Shown here in pieces: positions 11,720 to 23,689 of a stretch of 64,000 nt of DNA (the first letter of the stretch is position 1; each line of letters starts with the position of its first letter). Below the pieces are notes generated by a model. The model did not search any database. It was given only the letters and a program-made list of their open reading frames with translations, and was not told the origin of the DNA. Origin of the DNA: Chaunax sp. Z400 (Eukaryota > Chordata > Actinopteri > Lophiiformes > Chaunacidae); the NCBI GenBank assembly GCA_037577475.1, contig CM075189.1, positions 36,536,254 to 36,600,253 on the forward strand. Direction: 5' to 3'. The position numbers and the translations under genes are program-made.

Positions 11720-14700
11720 TCATTTGGTGTCAGAAACAGTTAGCTGTAGAAACATTTCTCCTCATTCTGCCTTAAAGCATGAACCACATCTGTAACTAGA
11801 CGTCACTCAGGGAGCGCAGACCTCCAACAAGTCAGTTCAGTTTCTCAATCATGTCATTACACCTAAAAGCACCACTCACTGCTTCCTCGTCCTTCAGTGT
11901 CTGAACAGGGGTTCTCAGCACATCTTCCTGAGTCTCATTTCTCTTTGGTTCAGTTAAGAAACTACACATTTATTAAGAGAGCACAGTTGTACCTGTTTGA
12001 GTCCAGAGAACATGAAGGCATCGGAGGGTTCAACAGCCATCTCCACCTCCTGCACCAGAGCCGTTCTGTTCTCTATGTGGTAACGAACAGAAACAGACTC
12101 TCTGACTCGCCCGAATGATGGTAGATCTGCAATCAAGTAAAGACGTTTAGAAATAAAGGCCCATATTCTATAAAACTGACTTCATTAGGTGATAGTATGA
12201 AAATAATAGTCACTGCTGCAGGATCAGAGCATTATCACCAAGCATAGTGTACAATAATGTGACTCTTGTGCATTCACTGACCAGCATGGATGTAAAGCGG
12301 GACAGACTCCAGGATGATGTGAGGTAGAGTGACTGTAGTTTGGATGAGAGGACCGTCTTCACTGGACGACTTTCTGTGCAGCAGAGTTCAAACAGAGGCT
12401 TAACAGCATGTTCAAACCCACTGACCCGCCAGCCACACCCTGTTAGTGAGAGTACGTACCTCCTCCATGATATCAGGTACTGTCCTGTAGCTACAGTACT
12501 ATTGTTGTTGACCAGTGGTGGACACCGGAGACAGAAACACTCACTGGCACACTCACCTGTCTGCAGAACCACTGGCCGCACACACAAACAGATAACAGGT
12601 TATGGTCGTGGGATTTAGACCTTTTTGGTTGTAGATACAAATGTTAAAACGGTAAATCTAGACAGGTACCTTCCTGCAGCTGCGACTGAAGCTGTGGTGT
12701 GTTGCTGCTCACAGTGAGCAGCTGCAGAGAAGAGGAGGCTAGCTGAAGAGGCCAGGGAGACGTTGAGAGGACATCTGTCATCAACAGGAAGGGGATGTCC
12801 ACCGCTACCCGGTCCATTGGCTCAAACTGAACACACACAGAAGCACAGATGATGCTAAGACCTCTAAAACCCACATTCAGTATGGTGAGGTCGGTGCCTG
12901 CACCAATGCTGTTGTCACTAAATATGCTCCCCTTGGGTGATGTCATCTGTAGACATGGTATTTCCTCTCACTGATACCTAGATGACATACAGTTGTCCCT
13001 CCCCGTTAAGCCCTCTGACTTCTCTACAGGACTGTCTGACTGATATAGAAAACTGATGTCCATAAATTCTACTTAAGCTTCCTTCTAATAAAACAGAGGT
13101 TGTGTTATTGATAATGAGCTTTACCAATTAGCATATTACGAAACTAATACTGCCATCTACTGTTTACTTGTTGCCATGGACACACATGTCATTACAACAC
13201 AGAGGGCAGTGAAATGCATCCCTGGTCCCAGGTTCAGAGTTAAGGTTGGGGATAGCGGTCAATGATGAGCATCAGCTCAGGACGCAGAGCAAGACACTGA
13301 ACCCCAACTTAGTGTGTTTGTCATAATTCTGATGCCAAGGCACAATAAATAAATGAAGAGACTGTTTCATTTCAAATATTACAGAATTCTTGGATGAAAT
13401 TTATAGTGACAGTAGATGAAAACCCAAACTACATTCAGATTCATTCATATTCCAAGTTTTGGGGATATACTGGTTGAAACTTTCAAGACGTTGTACAAAC
13501 CCTGTAAGGAGTACTAGCAACATGTACATCATAGTTCTGTTTCACAGTGTGCAATGTTAAGACAAGGAACACATAATCACTGCTGTTAGAGCCAGTTTCT
13601 CCGGCGACAACCTGCACTGGAATAGAAAAACGTATCCAAAGCTAAGACCTAAAACCCTGAAGGACCACTGGTGCACCTCCTTATTAATTATCAGCCACAC
13701 ACCTTGTTGGATACAAACTTTGCAGACACCTCAAACGGGACCACCGTCTCTATGGTAACCGTCTCGTCCTGGAAGACAACAGAATGAGAGAGGAGTAAAC
13801 CAGCATGTGAGCATCTATGATTTTAAGGTGCACTGCAGCAGAGCTCAGCTGTGTCTTTACCTTATGACATTTACAGACTATCTGTCGTCCTTCCACTGTG
13901 GTGTCCGTGCTGTAGGCCACGTGGAACAGGAAGACCCTCGGTCCAGTTGACACACACTTCACATATACGCATCTCTGCAACTACAGACAAACAGGTGGTC
14001 TGTTTGTGTTTGTGTGTTTGTGTATTTTCCCCGTCAGTCTTCCTCTATCTTATTATTAGTATTTCAGGAACTTTATCCTATTAATTATATTTACTATGTA
14101 ACTATACACTGTATACACAGATTCATGCATTCCAACATTATCACTAAGCATTAGACATTTCCAACAGGTGACAGCTTCGTTGCTATGTAATAATTCAGCT
14201 GAGGCACTGGTAAGCCATGTGAGAAGGAGGGAGGCATCTCTCCAGCATTAGCCCCTCTTAAACAGCCTCTTCAAGGCGGGGCAGTGGTGTCCTTAATTTA
14301 AGTGCCTCAGCATTCTGTATTAAAGTTCAAAGGTGAAATGGGGGGTCACTGCTGTGTGAAACGACTTGTGTACAAAAGGAGTTGAGGAGGCGAGGTGTCG
14401 CGACAGGAGGGCAGCTTGATGTTCTGATGACGTGTTATGTGTGTGACCCTCAACCAGGACATTTAAAAAGCAACTAGTAGCAGTTAGCAGCTAACACAAA
14501 AAAAGAAAATAAATCAGCAGAAACTGATGCTGTTGTGTTACACGTCACCTCTTTTGCATGTGGAACACCAGCATGCTATTTAAAGTCACATACTAGGTAT
14601 GCAGCTGTTGGTTCATTCACTTTAAATAAACTAAGGTGGTGTAGAGAAGGGTCTCTGTTGTGGCTCTTCTGCACATTCGCTGTGTAAATAGTGCTGCTGT

Positions 14701-16168
14701 AATGTTGTCATTATTTCATTTCACTTCATAACGAACACAGAAAAGACTGGGGGGGCATCACATCCTGCCAACAGCTGACACAAAGGAAAACTCAGTGAGT
14801 GTTATGTTTGCATCGTCCCATGTGTTGTAAGCTTCTTGGTAGCTTTGTAGTCACTCCTCTGTTATCGCAGCATTAAGGTAGCACACGGTTGGCGTGTTTA
14901 CACAACCGGATATATGAAAATGTTTTAAAGTTGCACTCCAGACAAACACTCTAGACTCAAAAGGCTGAATATTCTTTCCCAAAACAAGAAAAATAAAATG
15001 TTAAAAATCCCAAGAGGCACCATTCTTGTATATGTTTGATGAGTTAGCCTACAGTATATCTCCTGCATCGCATGCCAGGTAGGGGATTATAAAATGTAAA
15101 AAAAACAAACAAAAAAAACATGTAGATAATAATTTCAGAATTCAATCAGTGTTAACTCTTTCAAATTATATGTGACAACTGTTCCATCAGCCTTAGTGTG
15201 TTTCTCTATATGAAGCATCTCTTTATGAACGTATGTCTACCTTTTGGCCTGGTTTCAGATCCCCTAGAGCTCCGTCAGGCAGCAGGGCAGGAGCAGCATC
15301 GTCACAAACCTTTGAGCCATCGAGCGTCACATGCGTCGTCTGGCCTAGATTAGCATCCTGGCCTGGAAACCCAACCGAGACAAACATCAACACAAACAAC
15401 ACAAAGAAAATAAATTAAGAGCATTAGTTCATATTTTCACATGTTTAAGAGTCCAATTTTAAGCCATAACTCTATCAAAATGTGTCAACATAACTCTGAA
15501 GGTGATGAAGACAGGACAAAAAAAAAAAAAACCTTCCACCTACACACTAATTTGTTCAATACTGATAAAAGAAATACAATAACAACTATTTGCAGTCATA
15601 GCAGTATCAATGTACCTGATTTAAGACCAGCTGTCAATTTGACATCCTTTGCCACGCCCTCCTCCTGTGATTGGACAGTGAGGCTGATGCAGTACATCTC
15701 ATTGTTGAGAGCAGGGGGATGGTGGCTCAGCTGAACAGAAATCTTTGGGACTCTGGAGATGATCCTGAACAGCAAAGAGGAACAAACAGGTTCAACATGT
15801 GTGTCGGTGGGGCGTAGAGAATATCTGGTGGAGGAACCTTTACATCAATACTGGGATTGTGTTGTCTGAAAAGAGCCTTACATGGTGCTGTGCTGCATGT
15901 TCAGGATGTCCCATTCCAGCTCTTGATGTGCCTCCATGCACCGACCCCATCGACGTGATGACCTGCTAGCCTGTAAGGCTTCATGGGTAGAGGCTGCGTC
16001 TCCACCTGCCCCTCTCCAGCTCACAAATACACAGCGGCCACTGCCGCTGCCCAGCATCACCTCAATGCCCGTCATCTAAATGTGAATACCCAGCAACACA
16101 GTCGGTAACAAACTCTCTCTCACACACACCCCTTCCTCCCACACACACCTCACCTCCATCTTCTTGCC

Positions 16169-16363
16169 AACACAGACACACACACACACACACAGACACA
16201 CACACACACATACAAACACAGACAGACACACACACACAGACACACACAGACAAACAGACAAAAACACATACAGACAGACACACACACACACAGACACACA
16301 CACAGACACACACACACACAGACACACACACACACAGACACACACACACAGACAGACACACAC
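16169..16363. repeat. (CA)n/(CAGA) compound microsatellite, copy 1
   Basis: ACACAC runs interspersed with CAGACA, abutting the GKKME remnant of a trappc11 exon at 16154-16170. Read on the minus strand it gives long Cys-Val or Val-Ser frames that are artefacts. Copy 2 is 26 bases longer. Confidence 0.93.
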
Positions 16364-16511
16364 AACCAACCTTGTTGATCACTCAAACTGTGACACCGTA
16401 GCTACTGATTCTAGCTCTCTGATTGGCTGGACAGTCACTGATAGTCCAAAGGAGGCTCTCTAATAACATCAGTATATTCATGAGACATTTAGCAACGACC
16501 GTTTATGGATG

Positions 16512-17716
16512 GTTGTGGGACGACACTGGGAGTAGTGGTGGGACGACACTGGGAGGAGCGGTGGGACGACACTGGGAGGAGTGGTGGGACGACACTGGGA
16601 GGAGTGGTGGGACGACACTGGGAGGAGTGGTGGGACGATACTGAGAGGAGTGGTGGGACGACACTGGGAGGAGTGGTGGGACGACACTGGGAGGAGTGGT
16701 GGGAAGATACTGGGAGGAGTGGTGGGACGACACTGGGAGGAGTGGTGGGATGACACTGGGAGGAGTGGTGGGAAGATACTGAGAGGAGTGGTGGGACGAC
16801 ACTGGGAGGGGTGGTGGGAAGATACTGGGAGGGGTGGTGGTGGGACGACACTGGGATGAGTGGTGGGACGACACTGGGATGAGTGGTGGGATAACACTGG
16901 GAGTGGTGGTGGGACGACACTGGGAGGAGTGGTGGGACGACATTGGGAGGAGTGGTGGGACGACACTGGGAGGAGTGGTGGGAGGACACTGGGAGGAGTG
17001 GTGGGACGATACTGGGAGGAGTGGTGGGACGACACTGGGAGGAGTGGTGGGAAGATACTGGGAGGAGTGGTGGGACGACACTGGGAGGAGTGGTGGGACG
17101 ACACTGGGAGGAGTGGTGGGAAGATACTGAGAGGAGTGGTGGGACGATACTGGGAGGGGTGGTGGCAAGATACTGGGAGGGGTGGTGGTGGGACGACACT
17201 GGGATGAGTGGTGGGACGACACTGGGAGGAGTGGTGGGACGACACTGGGAGGAGTGGTGGGAAGATACTGGGAGGAGTGGTGGGACGACACTGGGAGGAG
17301 TGGTGGGACGACACTGGGAGGAGTGGTGGGAAGATACTGAGAGGAGTGGTGGGACGATACTGGGAGGGGTGGTGGCAAGATACTGGGAGGGGTGGTGGTG
17401 GGACGACACTGGGATGAGTGGTGGGACGACACTGGGATGAGTGGTGGGACGACACTGGGATGAGTGGTGGGATAACACTGGGAGTGGTGGTGGGATAACA
17501 CTGGGAGTGGTGGTGGGACGACACTGGGAGGAGTGGTGGGACAACATTGGGAGGAGTGGTGGGACGACACTGGGAGGAGTGGTGGGACGACACTGGGAGG
17601 AGTGGTGGGAGGACACTGGGAGGAGTGGTGGGACGACACTGGGAGCAGTGGTGGGACGAAACTGGGAGGAGTGGTGGGACGATACTGGGAGGAGTGGTGG
17701 GATGATATTGGGAGAA
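16512..17716. repeat. 23-bp G-rich minisatellite, about 52 units, copy 1
   Basis: Unit GGTGGGACGACACTGGGAGGAGT (plus strand) with variants: GATACTG, GGACACTG, ATAACACTGGGAGTGG, AGGGGTGGTGG. Unit blocks recur in the same order (for example around 17110-17210 and 17330-17430), indicating duplication of multi-unit blocks. Because 23 is not a multiple of 3 and the unit has no stop in any minus-strand frame, three overlapping open frames of 375-420 codons appear. They are not genes. The array sits in the trappc11 fragment between the 18437 exon and the GKKME remnant. Confidence 0.95.
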
Positions 17717-18436
17717 GGCTATACTTGCACAGTTGACCACAGGTGTGTATTTATGAAGAGAAGACTGTGTTCAGGTTTCCTCCGCACGGTTTTATAAATC
17801 TGAATATTTTCTTGCGTAGGAACATTCTGAGATCTGTGAGTAAACAATGTTTTAGGATGTATGTTTTATAAATGAGGCTCCTGCTCTGTTGCGGTTCCAT
17901 CTGAGCCGAGCAGATACCAAAAGGTGACGTGAAACATTACGGACCACTGATTGGTCAATGCCCAGCATGCACAGAGTTTCCTGCACAGCACAAATCAATG
18001 GCCGCCACACTCAAACAGCGAAGCTACTTTGGCGACCGTAACTTTTATTTGTTACAGCTGCTACATTAAGGAGGTGCAGACGTTCGTTTCTTAAACAGCT
18101 GATGGTAGGATCACCAGAGAGGTGTGTGTCACATTAAAGACTACATCACGGCAGTTTCACGTGGCCCCAATCTACCCTGAGGAGGAACCATCGGCAATGG
18201 AAAAGAACCGGCAGAAATCGAGTCCAGTCCAGTCCAGTCGAGCTGGTACTACGCTGTGGAAAAGGGGCTTCAGTCGAAGTCTGAGGCCGTCTGTGGTTTG
18301 TCACAAGAAATGCAAAAAGAAGAGTAACTTTTTTATTTATTTGATATTATTCTGTTGACACTGTGTTGTTTGTGTCGTGAACGTTCTACAAGCAGTCACT
18401 GCTTGTTGCTGCCTTTCATGACTTTAGTATAGTTAC
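17717..18436. other. trappc11 intron remainder (copy 1; copy 2 at 55239-55959)
   Basis: No exon recognised. TRAPPC11 sequence expected between the NQ end of exon 18437 and GKKME (about 50 residues) is not found here. Substitutions between copies at about 17800, 18088 and 18116. A CAGTCCAGTCCAGTC short repeat lies near 18224. Confidence 0.5.
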
Positions 18437-18558
18437 CTGGTTACTGAGGCTGACAGCGAGCTTGTTGAAGGACACAGGATGAGGACAGTCGGCTCGGAGG
18501 AAAACCTGCAGTTGGATGGGCTGGTCCACATGGAAACTGGGAGACTGGAACTTGGCCA

Positions 18559-20228
18559 ATAGCATAGAGCCGTAACATAACAGCACTGGTTATGATGGGG
18601 AATCAACTAATTTGGGATTTTAACGTTTTGACCGTACACAGTCAGAGCAGCTCTCCAGACCAGAGGAGAAGTAAGCCCCTTCCAGACAGGCTCATTTTGA
18701 ACAGGCGTCACACTAGTTTATCTTAAAGCCAATAACTTTTCTCTATCCTTGCTTTAATCCAAGTTGTACACCATAAACATGAAGTAGAGTAAAAAAAGTA
18801 CTTTCATAGTGCACAGTAGCCTGGATGGTTGTGTTTGGGTGAGTGTGTTTACTGACTGAATGGGATGTAGTCCTGCACTTTTATGCTCAACTAGTTAGAT
18901 CCAGCCAAAGCCATGCGATCGCTCCACAGCGACCTGGCTGCACTGACAGAGGAAGAGTCGCACTCGGGCTCGGCATCAGGGACCTCGTTCTGACAACATC
19001 AGACAAGTCAAAAGTGGCTGTATGAATTTAAAAGATACTTCCTGGTCTGTGACCTAGTTCAACTGTGGGCCAGCTCAACATTTGCTGGTTTAAATGTGAC
19101 CACAGCTACAAACTGCATGAGACAGAAGACGCCATCATGACACTTTCCATTGAAGAACATTTTCTTTTGTTTCATGCATTTAATTCATACCCTCACTGCA
19201 CATAGTAACATTCTGGCATCAGTGCTATGATAGATCTGAATCTGAATCTCAGATGTTTGCTGTTGAATTCTTTGGATTCTTCAGGACTTTGATGAGATTC
19301 TTCTCAATCCTTGACTTTTGTTCCTCTTTCAAAGTTGAGGCTGGAAGACAAGATGACAGAATCATGACCTCTTTGATCAGATACATGTGAAAGAGTTTCT
19401 TACTTCACAATGTTTTGTACTGAAGTTGAAAGTCTTACGTTTTATATTATATGTTAGGATAATTCAGTTTTAAAAGTTCATTTTCAGGCAGATTTATCAC
19501 AAATAAGTTCTTAATCTGTGAGCAGAAGTTTCATCTGAGAGACACAAAGGAACATTTGGTCAAAAGCTTCCACAGAGAGCAAGTTTGTCTAACAAATAAA
19601 AAGCCTCAAAAGAACCTAAATTCATTTGTCTTTTATTACTTAGACTATTTGATGAATTGTTGTCATGTGTTTGGTTTAACTAACAAATGACTCCTAATGG
19701 TATGGCTGATGGCTGGTCTCATTTGTCAGAAGAATACTGTAAGCCATTAGCAGAAATATCATGATAAGTCATGGTTGTATGATTTGTAAACTATTTATTG
19801 CAACTGTCACTTTAACCTGTTATGTCTTTACCTGCCTATAGTTTGTTCTTTGCTGCTATTTTCTAACCATTGTGTATTCATGTTGTGTTCTATGCTGCTG
19901 TAACAAGAGAATTTCCCCTTGCAGGATGAATAAAGTATCTTCTTATCTTATCTTATATAGACATTTTCAGCTATACTGCCTCACACTCCAAATTATACTT
20001 AGCAATAAAATAACACAGAAATGTCAGGTTAGAAGGGCTTCAATGTAATTCTAATTCAACACAATATAAATTCATTTTAACCCTGAGGCTATATATAATA
20101 TTTATAATATATAAATTTGGAAGGTTATTATAATCAACAAAAAACTGCATTGCATTTGATCATTGATTAAAACCTTCCAAACGGACAACACTGATTTGCT
20201 AAGGATGGCTCAGAATAACCTTGCTTAC
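18559..20228. other. exon-free interval inside the trappc11 fragment, with an L2-like tail (copy 1; copy 2 at 56082-57751)
   Basis: Family exons between LELLGR and AKF...PSF are expected here but not seen. At 19905-19957 GAATTTCCCCTTGCAGGATG then AATAAAGTATCTTCTTATC is an L2-like LINE 3' tail on the plus strand. Confidence 0.55.
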
Positions 20229-20461
20229 CTCTGCCCAGCAGCTCCATGCAGTATATGATGTAGTCTTTAACACTGGCCATCAGATAAGCACAGCGCAGAG
20301 CTGTGGTCAGTATGGCTGTCAGGAGGCTCCACCATCGTTCAGTGCGATAGTCGCACATTACGTAGTCCAACAGCCTGATAACACAACACACAAACACAGA
20401 TAACATGCCAACAGACTCTACTGGCAGAAGTAAACACTGCTTCCACACAGTGTATATACCT

Positions 20462-20477
20462 GTATATATATATATAC
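20462..20477. repeat. (TA)n microsatellite, short allele, copy 1
   Basis: About 8 TA units flanked by ACCTG and CACCTG. Copy 2 has about 25 units. Confidence 0.93.
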
Positions 20478-20643
20478 ACCTGTACACTAAATATACATAT
20501 AGTGTATATTTACACTTTAGGTTATACTAATGACTGATTGTACACAGTTTGGATTTTCCTCTTTCAAGACAAACCTTTCTGTAAGCAGAAAGCGTGTTTG
20601 GCAGTTTCAAAGGTTTCAGCTGCCTGATCACTTTACTCAATAG

Positions 20644-20735
20644 TCTCGATCTCATTCGAACTGGGACACAACGCAGGGTCAGGCCTAGTTAGTACTCAGA
20701 TGGGAGACGGCCTGGGAAGACTAGGTGCTGGAAGC
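20644..20735 (+). pseudogene. 5S rRNA-derived sequence fused to a SINE, copy 1
   Basis: Matches vertebrate 5S rRNA from about position 27 to the 3' end: GCAGGGTCAGGCCTAGTTAG, then TACTCAGATGGGAGACGGCC, then TGGGAAGACTAGGTGCTGGA. The internal control region is recognisable but mutated, and the 5' quarter is absent, so this is not a functional 5S gene. It runs directly into a SINE head at 20736. Either a 5S pseudogene next to a SINE or a 5S/tRNA composite SINE. Confidence 0.8.
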
Positions 20736-21012
20736 TTGGGGCAGCTGTGGCTCAGGACATTGAGCGGTCAGTTATTCGGCCCCCAGCTTGTAGTTTACAT
20801 GTGGAAGTGTCCTTGGGAAAGATACTAAGCTCCAAAGGACTTCTGATGGCCGTTCCATTGGTGAGTGTTGGTGTGAATTGTTATCACTACTGATGAACAG
20901 GAAGGGGCGAGCGTTGTAGCCTCTGTCTCCACTATATGAATGGGTGAATGCTGGCTCGTGTTGTAAACCACTTTGAGTGGTCGGTCTGATTGAAGCTACA
21001 CAAGTACAACAA
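20736..21012 (+). mobile_element. tRNA-derived SINE, diverged, copy 1
   Basis: Same family as 1184-1440 (GCAGCTGTGGCTCAG, GTCCTTGGGAAAGATACTAA, TATGAATGGGTGAATGCTGG) but more diverged and lacking a good B box. It directly follows the 5S-like segment and ends 50 bases before the trappc11 exon at 21063. Confidence 0.75.
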
Positions 21013-21739
21013 GTTATGGAGTGGAACAGTCCTTTACAAGCCCAGCGTGTGTTTTGACTTACTTTAGAGCTTTGGTGCGGTCCTTAGCATGGTAGTACTC
21101 CTCTCCCATCTGCACCACTGTGTAGGAGAGAAGACAGAATGAGGAAAAATACAGAGTGTGTGCAGGATCCACTGGAGGCCTGCTATAAGGCTGCTGAAGG
21201 TATTCAAGAACACTCACTGAGGTGACTCTTCATTCGAGGGCACTTGTACTTCTTAAACTGGGCCACAGCATTGCTGAGAAGAGCTATTATCAGCTCCTGT
21301 AAGGGCAGACAGTGAGAAGCATGTCTTAATAAAGCAGCACAACACAAGCTGACAGTCGCTGGAGGGGTTAACCCTCACCCACACATTGTGGGATGATTTT
21401 CACTGAAAGGCTGTGATGACAAAGATCAATATTAAACTGTGGGTGGTTTTATCGAAATAGAAAAGTAACAGAGGTTAAGTGTTACGGATCATTTCAGACT
21501 GTCGTGCTAAAAAGATCTGTTAAAAGATGATAAGAAAGTGTTGGACATTTGACTGTGCCCTACTGTCTCTGAACTCGATGACAACACATCTGCTGCTGGT
21601 CCCAGTCCAACCAGTCTGTAATAATACTGTCTTTACAGTTGAGCCATTCAAATGTTGGACAAAAAGTAAACAAGGTACCATCATTGTCACATTTTACACA
21701 AATACAAGATTGCAAACTTCATCCATTTTCATTATGTAG

Positions 21740-22215
21740 AGCATGAAGTAAAGTTTTTGTGAACGCATTACAAGATTGCAGAGTTGGAGAAGCTGCACCA
21801 GAGCAGCTTCTAGTGATAACAGTGAAGTTCCACTCTGAATAACTTTGTTCGCTCAGGACGGCTTTTTCTGTCAAAGATGCAAACTCCTGGAACTTGCTGC
21901 CTGATCACTTAAAATCTGCTGCAGCTTCAGTGTTTCAAGAGAACTTCCAAATCCTGGTCAATCCAGCAACAAACATGTCATCATGTCTAGTTTTCTCCTG
22001 TCATTTCTGTCGTTTTACCTTGATGCTCTCACTTTGTTTTTATCTCAATGTGTTATTCTCTTTGTTGTTTAAAAGCCCTTCTCTGGACGTGTTTTCTTAT
22101 TAGCATTCCCTATAAAAACTATGAAACTGGGCAAAGGTTTTAAAACTCAGTTTCATTCTGTTTGTCTATGTATGACGAATGATGTAGCTGTCCCTATGAA
22201 ATAAACCATTATCAA
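21740..22215 (+). mobile_element. LINE C-terminal remnant, copy 1 (copy 2 at 59297-59772)
   Basis: The plus strand encodes pieces of a non-LTR retrotransposon C-terminus: SVKDANSWNLLPDHLKS-like with LPDHLKSAAASVFQE readable at 21894-21940, ending in a GTAGCTGTCCCTATGAAATA tail. Frames are broken. It lies just beyond the 5'-most trappc11 exon, where the upstream exons should be. Confidence 0.65.
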
Positions 22216-22534
22216 ATGAATACGTCTGATAAACACTGCCTTACATGTAACAGTGTACTATAATAAGGCCATAACCACACACACGATGACTTAATATCAC
22301 TTCAATATCATAACAGTAGAAACACATCATTTTAAAAACCCAATATTTTCCTTCCACTAGCCCTAATCTACTGAAACAAACAAACATGTAATACATAGAA
22401 ATGACTTTTTCAAGTACCCACAACCAAAACTTGTTAAATCATGAATAACCATCATTTAGTCATAACATAGAAAAAACAGTCATTGGTTCATTTCAAAGTA
22501 AACGATGATGTTGGTGAGATTTTTTTCTGCATGA

Positions 22535-23330
22535 ATGAAAAGACCTGGTCAAGGCGATAATTTACCGAGTCTAATTAATGTCCTACTGAAACAACTGATG
22601 ATGTCACGACTTCCACTAAGCTTATGTGACCAGGCAGTTAGGATGATGATGATGATGCTGATGGCCGGATCTCTGCAGACACGTTCAGCACATATGTTAC
22701 AGATGTTATGGCTCATTGCATTCAGTGACCAGTCCAGATTTAACTTGCACAGAGCTGATGGTCGTAGGCGTGTGTATCGTCGCCGTGGGGAACGCTCTCC
22801 TGCAGCATACATCCAGGAAGTGGACCATTTGGTGGTGATGTCATGATGTGGGGAGCCATTGCTAATGGATGGCGGTCAGACCTTGTCCACATCCACGGTA
22901 CACTGACAGCTATCTGTTACCGAGATACGGTCCCAGGTCCACATGTCATTCCCAGGATACAGCAATCAGGCATCACCTTCATGCATGACAATGTCAGACC
23001 ACATGTGGCTCATGTCTGTCAGGAGTAGCATGGACCAGAACAATGTCACTGTCCTTCCTTGGGCAACATATTCACCAGATCTCAACCCAACAGAGCATCT
23101 GTGCGACGTTCAGGATCACCGGGTAAAGTAGTGATAAATGCTGGAGGTAGACACGCACGGTAGTGACTATTGTTGTTCTCTGTCTCACCATCCACACTTT
23201 CTGACTTGTAAACACTAAGACAAAAACCACTAATCTGCACAAAAACGATTTTTCTGTATGGCTAAAGGGTGAATAAAGATGTGTGAACCATAATCTACCT
23301 TTGATATTTAAGATTGACAGGATGGCATGA
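22535..23330 (+). mobile_element. Tc1/mariner-like transposase remnant, copy 1
   Basis: The plus strand carries DDE transposase motifs in order: FSDQSRFNL at about 22720, GRRRVYRRRGER, MMWGAIANGW after a frame change near 22840, FMHDNVRPH at about 22978, and SPDLNPTEHLCD at about 23075. A TAG interrupts at about 23026. The DNA-binding N-terminus is not recognisable and no clean terminal inverted repeats were identified, though CTACTGTTGCTCAGTATA at 23352 resembles an end. Non-functional. It sits between the trappc11 and spdl1 fragments. Confidence 0.82.
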
Positions 23331-23689
23331 CATCAAAAAAAACATATGCGTTTCTACTGTTGCTCAGTATATTTAGTTTTGGACCAGGTGTTTCCTCAGG
23401 TTACAGATATTACAGTGAGTTTTGTGAAGTGTAGCCACACAGGGATGATGGAGTCTTACTCTCTCAGTCAGATGCTCTCTCACTGACATAAATCGGTTCT
23501 CAGTAGTACTGACGTGATTTTGCCGCTACTCTTAAAAGTACTGGGTTTGGTACCCAACCTTTCATCACATAATGGGAGTTCCTAATACTCTGTCTTGGTC
23601 TTGCAGCCTGTGTGTGTTGCTCATGTTGTGTATCACAACTCAGTTTTACGTCACTCTGATCCTGTTTCAGTCGACAAAGGTACCGACCT

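Larger units (their letters stand above)
11993..21296 (-). pseudogene. trappc11: trappc11 (TRAPP III subunit 11) gene fragment, copy 1
   Basis: TRAPPC11 is a subunit of the TRAPP vesicle-tethering complex, acting at the ER-Golgi step and in N-glycosylation. Minus-strand exons: 21218-21296 ([12 protein letters not shown]), 21063-21117 (VQMGEEYYHAKD), 20229-20374 (LLDYVMCDYRTE, foie-gras region), 18437 to about 18558 (ADCPHPVSFNKLAVS), remnant 16154-16170 (GKKME), 15882-16075 (GAGGDAASTHEALQA), 15616-15764 (PPALNNEMYCISLTVQS), 15241-15362 (GQDANLGQTTHVTLDG), 13861-13980 (GRQIVCKCHK), 13703-13768, 12670-12826 (VAVDIPFLLMTDVLS), 12460-12571 (LQTGECASECFCLRC), 12282-12373, 11993-12126 (DLPSFGRVRES, EPSDAFMFSGLKQ). 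The listed exons have intact splice sites and no in-frame stop. Missing: about the first third, the exon(s) between 20229 and 18558, most of the exon ending in GKKME, and the final exon(s) after GLKQ. It cannot encode a complete TRAPPC11 as seen. Confidence 0.88.

Noticed and set aside
11880..11965. Possible small exon on the minus strand (starts NETQEDVLR, GT after GAGGAAGCA) that might be the trappc11 terminus
   Set aside because: It does not match the expected RLRILPGTEQE continuation, and no convincing acceptor precedes it; too weak to call.
16062..16463. Cys-Val and Thr-His repeat open frames; same at 53513-53878
   Set aside because: Translation of the CA/CAGA microsatellite.
16478..17740. 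Long proline/serine/histidine-rich open frames (375-427 codons, three overlapping frames) and Gly/Trp-rich plus-strand frames; same at 53955-55263
   Set aside because: They are the 23-bp minisatellite read in every frame. The unit has no stop in these frames and 23 is not a multiple of three, so the openness is automatic. No splice or start context.
20644..20735. Functional 5S rRNA gene
   Set aside because: The first quarter of the gene is missing, internal promoter bases are changed, and it runs directly into a SINE.
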